Below are positions 62,701 through 64,000 of a stretch of 64,000 nt of DNA, piece after piece. The position numbers were made by a program, and so were the translations under genes. Within the stretch, counting starts at the first letter, position 1. Each line of letters opens with the position of its first letter. Source of the stretch: Agrocybe praecox (taxonomy: Eukaryota; Basidiomycota; Agaricomycetes; Agaricales; Agrocybaceae); contig OZ024846.1 in assembly GCA_964017145.1 (NCBI GenBank), positions 1,426,001-1,490,000 of the forward strand. The letters are read 5' to 3'. The notes beneath the pieces were generated by a model. That model worked only from the letters and a program-made list of their open reading frames with translations. It searched no databases and had not been told where the DNA came from.

Positions 62701-63995
62701 GGAGTGATCCAAATTTAGCACCATATATGGCCGTTACGGCCCATTGGATTGAATCGAAGACTGTCCTGACCGCAGAAGGACCACATCACATTCTCAAACT
62801 CCGATCTGAACTGGTTGCATTTCATCATCTTGAAGGTTGACACAGTGGTAGTCACCTTTCGAACACCTTTCTTGAAATTTTGGAGAAATATAAAGTGACG
62901 AAAAAGATAAAACCTATATTACATGTTACAAATAGTAATGTCAGGCTAAGATTCATTTTGAATGATAGATCAGGTGGATTATGCTGGACAATGCATCAAA
63001 TAACGACACTATGATGGAATGTCTCAAACGGTCTCTCAAAGTGAAAGGTATTATTTTTGAGAGAATTACAAGGCATATATGGTATGCCAAATCCTATGTT
63101 TTTATTGAGTTATTATTAATTTTGCTATAGTTGCTTTCCCTATGTTGTTAATTTAGCTTGCCAGGCTGTTCTCACAGCTATTAGCAGGATTGGGATAGAT
63201 AATAAGGCCTGTCTTGGGACGTTTATGACAGAACTCGATGAAGACCTGATTGGTCATCTTCGAATTTTAATCTGTGCAGTCAGTCTCTTGTCCATTACCA
63301 ATAGACATATATTATTTATTTATATACAGCCTGCTCCCCAAAAAGTGTGGGTGAGCCGGCTTTATATGTATACCAATAGCAACAAACGAGATAATGCACT
63401 ACCTGCAGATACAGAACACAGCTTAGAAGATGAAGTCGAGGCATATCTATTAGATAGCCAAGTTGCAGAGTCCAGCATTATATTTTGGCAGGTGAGTCTT
63501 ATTGAACTTGTTTTGTCATATTCTTGGGAGTCCTGAATACATATTTTTGTTCAGACCAATCAACATTGCTTTCCAACACTCTTCCTAGCTGCTCTCAACT
63601 ACCTTGCAATACAGGGATCTGCTGTTCCTTGTGAGAGGGTTTTTTCATCAGCAAAAGGAACCATCACCATGCAACGGAATAGGATGGGTTATGGTCTTAT
63701 GGAGGCAAGACAAATGCTAAAATTTACTCTCAAAAACAACTGTGTTTTAGATTTTTCAGTCAGGACAAAGAAGCATGAGCAGCTAGAAGCACTCAAACAT
63801 CTCCCAGATGACTACTCCTACATTTCATAACAGTAATCTAGAGTTTGAATGCAATTCTAAAGGAAATTGTTGGAAAATTGCTAATAAAATTCACATCTTG
63901 CCATTTTTGGACACCAAGTTGCGAATTAGTCATGACCAAGTCGGAGTCATTGTAAGCAAGTCAGCTCATTAGCGGCTCCGCTCAGCTTAACAGCT
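59757..63995 (+). mobile_element. Degenerate hAT-family DNA transposon
   Basis: The transposase relic at 61807-63830 lies between related sequences in opposite orientation: AGCGGAGCC, ATGAG, TGA at about 59759-59780 and the complement of the same blocks at about 63960-63985. Left-end DNA holds several GAGTTGAG/GAGCTGA motifs, possible subterminal repeats. Boundaries are approximate, and the right end may run past the window. The 2 kb before the transposase (59790-61806) shows no clear gene; a 64-codon frame at 60703-60897 is unassigned. Confidence 0.45.
61807..63830 (+). pseudogene. hAT transposase pseudogene
   Basis: Blocks in order: a basic N-terminus from ATG 61807; DAWILGCKKLGIDITAKAAQ; INIIELPKLRALFLMLRDN with LKDSDIPHH; GRISFTADAWSDPNLAPYM, which carries the first catalytic region; LDNASNNDTMME; FPYVVNLACQAVLTAI; then the C-terminal hAT dimerisation domain LAIQGSAVPCERVFSSAKG. 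It ends at TAA 63828-63830. The copy is dead. TGA at 62176-62178 and at 62839-62841 interrupt the frame where relatives have Arg. A central portion of the protein is missing between LIGHLRILICAV and the acidic segment SLEDEVEAYLLD. Introns (for example 62401-62451 and 62610-62664) are still visible. Confidence 0.8.
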
Positions 63996-64000
63996 TATTT

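Overview
The window is nuclear DNA of a filamentous basidiomycete, most likely an agaricomycete mushroom-forming fungus. Almost every gene is broken by several introns of about 48-65 bases with GT..AG ends and CTNAY-like branch sites. Neighbouring genes are often separated by only 80-160 bases. The families present (MED25, MMTAG2-domain protein, Rsr1-type GTPase, Plavaka-like and hAT-like transposon remnants) fit that group. All gene models below come from splicing by eye. Where I give exon coordinates, the summed length divides by three and reading frame and protein similarity agree across the joins.

Left part, 1-46.5 kb, is a dense array of conserved housekeeping genes. In order: a gene-free 2.6 kb; a C2H2 zinc-finger regulator (-); two single- or multi-pass membrane proteins (+); the copper chaperone COX17 (-); an ADP1-like ABCG transporter (+); an 869-residue disordered protein (-); an MMTAG2 protein (+); the ribosome-associated ATPase OLA1 (-); a 1.46 kb terminal-inverted-repeat element with a small spliced gene inside; a GPI-type cell-surface protein (+); Mediator subunit MED25 (+); a PITH-domain protein (-); a UBX-domain protein (+); the tRNA-thiolation/urmylation enzyme UBA4 (-); the APC/C subunit APC10 (+); a DDT/PHD chromatin protein (-); a decayed gene; the DEAD-box helicase DBP2 (-) with an exceptional 692-base intron; a transposase-like (MULE-type DDE) gene with clustered end motifs; the Rap-like GTPase RSR1 (-); and eIF4B (-).

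Right part, 47-64 kb, is AT-rich and repeat-rich, with no intact conserved gene that I can recognise. It opens with a 3.58 kb element that has about 390-base, nearly identical terminal inverted repeats and no transposase. It continues with a tRNA-derived SINE candidate, a broken coiled-coil gene, a hAT-like non-autonomous element with an 8-base target duplication, simple-sequence DNA, another broken coiled-coil gene and a Plavaka-type transposase remnant. It ends with a degenerate hAT transposase carrying TGA stops where an arginine codon is expected.

The conserved genes serve general functions: transcription (MED25, DDT/PHD), RNA and translation (DBP2, eIF4B, OLA1, UBA4), cell cycle and polarity (APC10, RSR1), mitochondria (COX17) and membrane transport. 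They do not form one pathway. The striking features are the sharp boundary at about 47 kb, the long DBP2 intron, several very small first exons, two GC-AG introns, and four to five distinct mobile-element families, most of them undescribed as far as I can tell from sequence alone.
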